Source: Planctomycetaceae bacterium (GTDB taxonomy: Bacteria; Planctomycetota; MHYJ01; SBBU01). From it: a stretch of 14,012 nucleotides of DNA. The stretch is taken from assembly GCA_005239585.1 (NCBI GenBank), contig SBBU01000296.1, positions 1 through 14,012 of the forward strand, in the 5' to 3' direction. The notes below the pieces were generated by a model, which saw nothing but the letters and a program-made list of their open reading frames with translations, was not told the DNA's origin and ran no database searches. Positions 11,679-14,012 of the stretch are shown here, in pieces. How positions within the stretch are numbered: position 1 is the first letter of the stretch; every line of letters begins with the position of its first letter. The position numbers and the translations under genes were made by a program.

Positions 11679-12745
11679 GAATAAAGGATATTGAGAAGAA
11701 GGTCTATTCCGGCGAGAGGCTGACAGAGGATGACGCGCTTGCGCTGTTCGAGACAGAGGATATTTTCACTCTGGGTCAGCTTGCAAACCATGTCCGCGAA
11801 AAGAGACACGAAGATGTTGCATACTATGTAAAGAATATGCACCTCAACTATACAAATGTATGCGTTCATTCCTGCAAGTTCTGCGGGTTTGCCAGAAAAC
11901 CGGACGAAGAGGGCGGATGGGAGATGGACCTTAAGCAGGTATTTGACTATGCAAGCAAGGCAGATCTGCATGATCTAACAGAACTTCATATAGTAGGAGG
12001 GCTTAATCCCGGCTATCCTTATGAATTTTATCTGGATATGCTTAGGGGTCTCAAAAAACTTTATCCGAATCTTCATCTCAAGGCCTTCACAGCGGTTGAG
12101 ATTGAATTTTTATCCAAGATATCCAAGAAGCCTATTGATGTAGTGCTTCGGGAATTGATGGAAGCAGGTCTCGATTCGCTTCCGGGCGGCGGCGCTGAGA
12201 TATTTGCCAGACGAGTCTGGGACGAGATATGCGGTACAAAGACGCGCCCGGAGAAATGGCTTGAGATACATCGCACTGCGCACAAGCTGGGCTTGCGATC
12301 CACCTGCACGATGCTTTATGGACATATCGAGACTCCTGCAGAGAGGGTCGATCACATGTCGCGCCTCCGCAGTCTCCAAGATGAAACCGGAGGTTTCACT
12401 GCATTTATTCCACTGGCATTTATACCGGAAAAGACGGAAATGTCTCATCTACCCGGTCCAGATGGGCTGACAGACCTCAGAGTTCATGCCGTTGCAAGAT
12501 TGTTCCTCGACAACATTGAACACATAAAGGCCTACTGGATAATGACAGGTCCAAAGATGGCACAGGTTCTTCTAAATTATGGCATTGATGATCTTGATGG
12601 GACCATAATCGAGGAACGAATCGTGCACATGGCTGGTGCTACGAGCCCAGTTGGTCTTACTGAGAAAGATTTACAACAACTGATAATTGAAGCAGGACGC
12701 AAACCAGTTCAGAGAGACAGTCTCTATAATCAAGTCGGAGTCTAG
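11669..12745 (+). CDS. mqnE: Aminofutalosine synthase (radical SAM)
   Basis: This 358-residue radical SAM enzyme joins 3-[(1-carboxyvinyl)oxy]benzoate to S-adenosylmethionine to give aminofutalosine, an early step of the futalosine route to menaquinone. The CX3CX2C cluster motif is Cys65-Cys69-Cys72 (CVHSCKFCGF). ELHIVGGLNP, KAFTAVEIEF, GLDSLPGGGAEIF, TMLYGHIET and DETGGFTAFIPLAF are MqnE signatures that separate it from the related MqnC. The ATG at 11669 has GGAG five nt upstream and overlaps the end of the small membrane protein gene. The next gene starts directly after its TAG stop, in the same frame. No other mqn gene is visible, so the rest of the pathway must lie elsewhere. It implies anaerobic or low-potential respiration using menaquinone. 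Confidence 0.95.
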   Translation: MGLGIKDIEKKVYSGERLTEDDALALFETEDIFTLGQLANHVREKRHEDVAYYVKNMHLNYTNVCVHSCKFCGFARKPDEEGGWEMDLKQVFDYASKADLHDLTELHIVGGLNPGYPYEFYLDMLRGLKKLYPNLHLKAFTAVEIEFLSKISKKPIDVVLRELMEAGLDSLPGGGAEIFARRVWDEICGTKTRPEKWLEIHRTAHKLGLRSTCTMLYGHIETPAERVDHMSRLRSLQDETGGFTAFIPLAFIPEKTEMSHLPGPDGLTDLRVHAVARLFLDNIEHIKAYWIMTGPKMAQVLLNYGIDDLDGTIIEERIVHMAGATSPVGLTEKDLQQLIIEAGRKPVQRDSLYNQVGV

Positions 12746-13540
12746 GTGGACATCTTCGAACCACATATTCACATGACCAGCCGTACTACAAACGATTATG
12801 AGAAGATAGCGCAGGCGGGGGTTAAGATGTGTGTTGAACCGGCATTTTGGATCGGTGAACCTCGCAAACGTGCCGGAACGTTCTTTGATTACTTTGATCA
12901 TATAACAAACTACGAGACCAAAAGGGCTGGGCAGTATGGAATCGATCATTATTGCTGTGTCGCGGTCAATCCAAGGGAGGCAAATAACCGAGATCTTGCT
13001 GAAGAGGTCTTGAAAGAATTGCCGCGTTATCTGGACAATCCCCGGGTTGTCGCACTAGGCGAAATAGGCCTTGATTTGATCAGCGAAACTGAAGTGGATT
13101 TCTTTATAAGGCAGGCTGAAATGGCACGGGATAGGAGACTCCCGGTTTTAATTCACTCGCCACATATCAACAAATATGAAGGGATAAAAAAGCTGCTGGT
13201 CATCCTGAAAGAGATGAATTATGACAATGACTGGATATTGATGGATCATTCTGTGGAGGAGACTACCCCTATGATTCTCAAAGAGGGTGCTTACTGCGGT
13301 CATTCAATATATCCAATTACAAAGGTTTCACCTGAAAGAATGATCAAGATCTTGAAAAAAAATGGCTGCGATAAAATGTTGATTAACAGTGCGGCAGATT
13401 GGGGGCCGTCAGACCCTCTAATGGTGCCACACACCCTTGAATTAATGAAAAATGATGGATTTACAGCGCGGGATGTGAAAAAAATCGCTTGGGACAATCC
13501 ATTCAAGTTCTTTTCCAAATCCTGTAGAATAAAGTCCTAA
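12746..13540 (+). CDS. TatD-family metal-dependent hydrolase, EboB-like
   Basis: This 264-residue amidohydrolase-fold enzyme has all expected metal ligands: His7 and His9 (EPHIHM), Glu106 (GEIGLD), His137 (IHSPH), His168 (MDHSVEE) and Asp218 (NSAADWG). It belongs to the TatD-like branch found as EboB in ebo clusters (SRTTNDYEKIAQAG, VEPAFWIGEPR, GHSIYPITK, INSAADWGPSDPL) rather than to DNase-type TatD. Ebo clusters are linked to export or processing of isoprenoid-related compounds; the substrate is not known. It starts with GTG directly after the mqnE stop in the same frame, with GGAG five nt upstream inside the mqnE end, so strong coupling is likely. The neighbouring EboC-type UbiA prenyltransferase seen in ebo clusters is not in view. 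The GT39-like gene follows at once. Confidence 0.88.
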   Translation: MDIFEPHIHMTSRTTNDYEKIAQAGVKMCVEPAFWIGEPRKRAGTFFDYFDHITNYETKRAGQYGIDHYCCVAVNPREANNRDLAEEVLKELPRYLDNPRVVALGEIGLDLISETEVDFFIRQAEMARDRRLPVLIHSPHINKYEGIKKLLVILKEMNYDNDWILMDHSVEETTPMILKEGAYCGHSIYPITKVSPERMIKILKKNGCDKMLINSAADWGPSDPLMVPHTLELMKNDGFTARDVKKIAWDNPFKFFSKSCRIKS

Positions 13541-14012
13541 TTGATCTTCATAATTTTAATTTTTTCCGCACTTGTCTTTTCAATAAATCTTCCGGCAGAT
13601 TTTACAGGCGATGAGATAAATTCTATTGTTCATGCAACATCTGGACGTGCCCTGCCAGATATCTTCAAATTTCCGTTTTACCACTATTATTTGAGGGGAT
13701 TGTCATCGATCAGCACTAACGAGGCATTCCTGAGGTTTTTCAGCTCTGTGATCTTTTCACTTGCCGCAGTCTATTTCTTTTTTCTCTTGTGTCGAAAACA
13801 ACTGGGAGATCATATTGCCGCTATCTGTGCGATCCTGCTTGTAATTGCGCCGGAATTTGTGCTCAAAGGTCAGGAATTGAGGATGTATCCATTTATGTTT
13901 TTATGCATTCTGGGGAGCAGTTATTTTCTTTTAAACAAAAACTATCCATTTTACTTTGGCTTTGTTGCGCTTGGAATTCTGTCTCATCCGCTATTTATTT
14001 TGAGTTTAATAG
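13541..14012 (+). CDS. GT39/PMT-like membrane glycosyltransferase, N-terminal part (cut by window end)
   Basis: The frame stays open from 13541 to the window end, giving 157 residues that are mostly transmembrane helices. After a first helix comes DFTGDEINS (Asp24-Glu25), the acidic first-loop motif of polyprenyl-phosphate-sugar transferases (PMT_2 / ArnT-like, GT-C fold). Later RFFSSVIFSLAAVYFFFLLCRKQLG and GQELRMYPFMFL match the second and following helices of that family. Such enzymes move a sugar from an undecaprenyl-phosphate carrier to lipid or protein outside the inner membrane. The only start before the motif is TTG at 13541, immediately after the TAA of the preceding gene and in the same frame; no strong ribosome site is seen. 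The last part and true length are unknown. Confidence 0.8.
   Translation, partial: MIFIILIFSALVFSINLPADFTGDEINSIVHATSGRALPDIFKFPFYHYYLRGLSSISTNEAFLRFFSSVIFSLAAVYFFFLLCRKQLGDHIAAICAILLVIAPEFVLKGQELRMYPFMFLCILGSSYFLLNKNYPFYFGFVALGILSHPLFILSLI

Noticed and set aside
12073..12470. Frames inside mqnE on both strands, up to 112 codons
   Set aside because: They are shadows of a highly conserved radical SAM gene and show no domain of their own.

Overview
The window looks like chromosomal DNA of a Gram-negative, probably deep-branching environmental bacterium (Deltaproteobacteria-, Nitrospirota- or Schekmanbacteria-like; this placement is inference). The grounds are sigma-54 regulation, a lipoprotein-type secreted protease, a PMT-like membrane glycosyltransferase and the futalosine menaquinone gene mqnE. 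Base composition is moderate and I see no phage, CRISPR, tRNA or rRNA. No complete mobile element is recognisable.

Left part (1-4516): the window opens inside an NtrC-family response regulator (receiver tail, AAA+ domain with GAFTGA, Fis-type HTH). About 465 bp without a convincing gene follow, rich in perfect inverted repeats and possibly encoding a structured RNA. Next, on the minus strand, comes a ~995-residue glycoside hydrolase of the GH106-like / GH2-like barrel type, with no visible signal peptide.

Middle part (4517-10172): a divergent intergenic region of ~540 bp contains several palindromes and a consensus sigma-54 promoter (TTGGCAC-N4-ATTGCA). An 18-bp TGCA-N10-TGCA dyad is centred about 105 bp upstream of the predicted start of transcription, where an NtrC-type enhancer would sit. 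This drives a secreted lipoprotein subtilase with an I9-like propeptide, S8 domain, Ser/Thr linker, FN3 and a seven-blade LVIVD propeller. A stand-alone receiver protein follows, with its Shine-Dalgarno in a small GC hairpin. Facing it is a dCache-type membrane histidine kinase. The middle part thus looks like a signalling and secreted-protease module that an NtrC-type activator, perhaps the one at the left edge, could switch on.

Right part (10258-14012): back-to-back sigma-70 promoters separate the kinase from a rightward gene string. It holds folE (GTP cyclohydrolase I, apparently leaderless), an overlapping peroxiredoxin, a small acidic single-pass membrane protein, mqnE (aminofutalosine synthase), an EboB-like TatD metallohydrolase and the start of a GT39/PMT-like membrane glycosyltransferase cut by the window end. 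The last three genes abut in one reading frame, each separated only by its stop codon (TAG|GTG, then TAA|TTG), so tight translational coupling is likely. The mqnE plus EboB-like pairing hints at quinone/isoprenoid-linked metabolism, but no other futalosine-pathway gene is in view.
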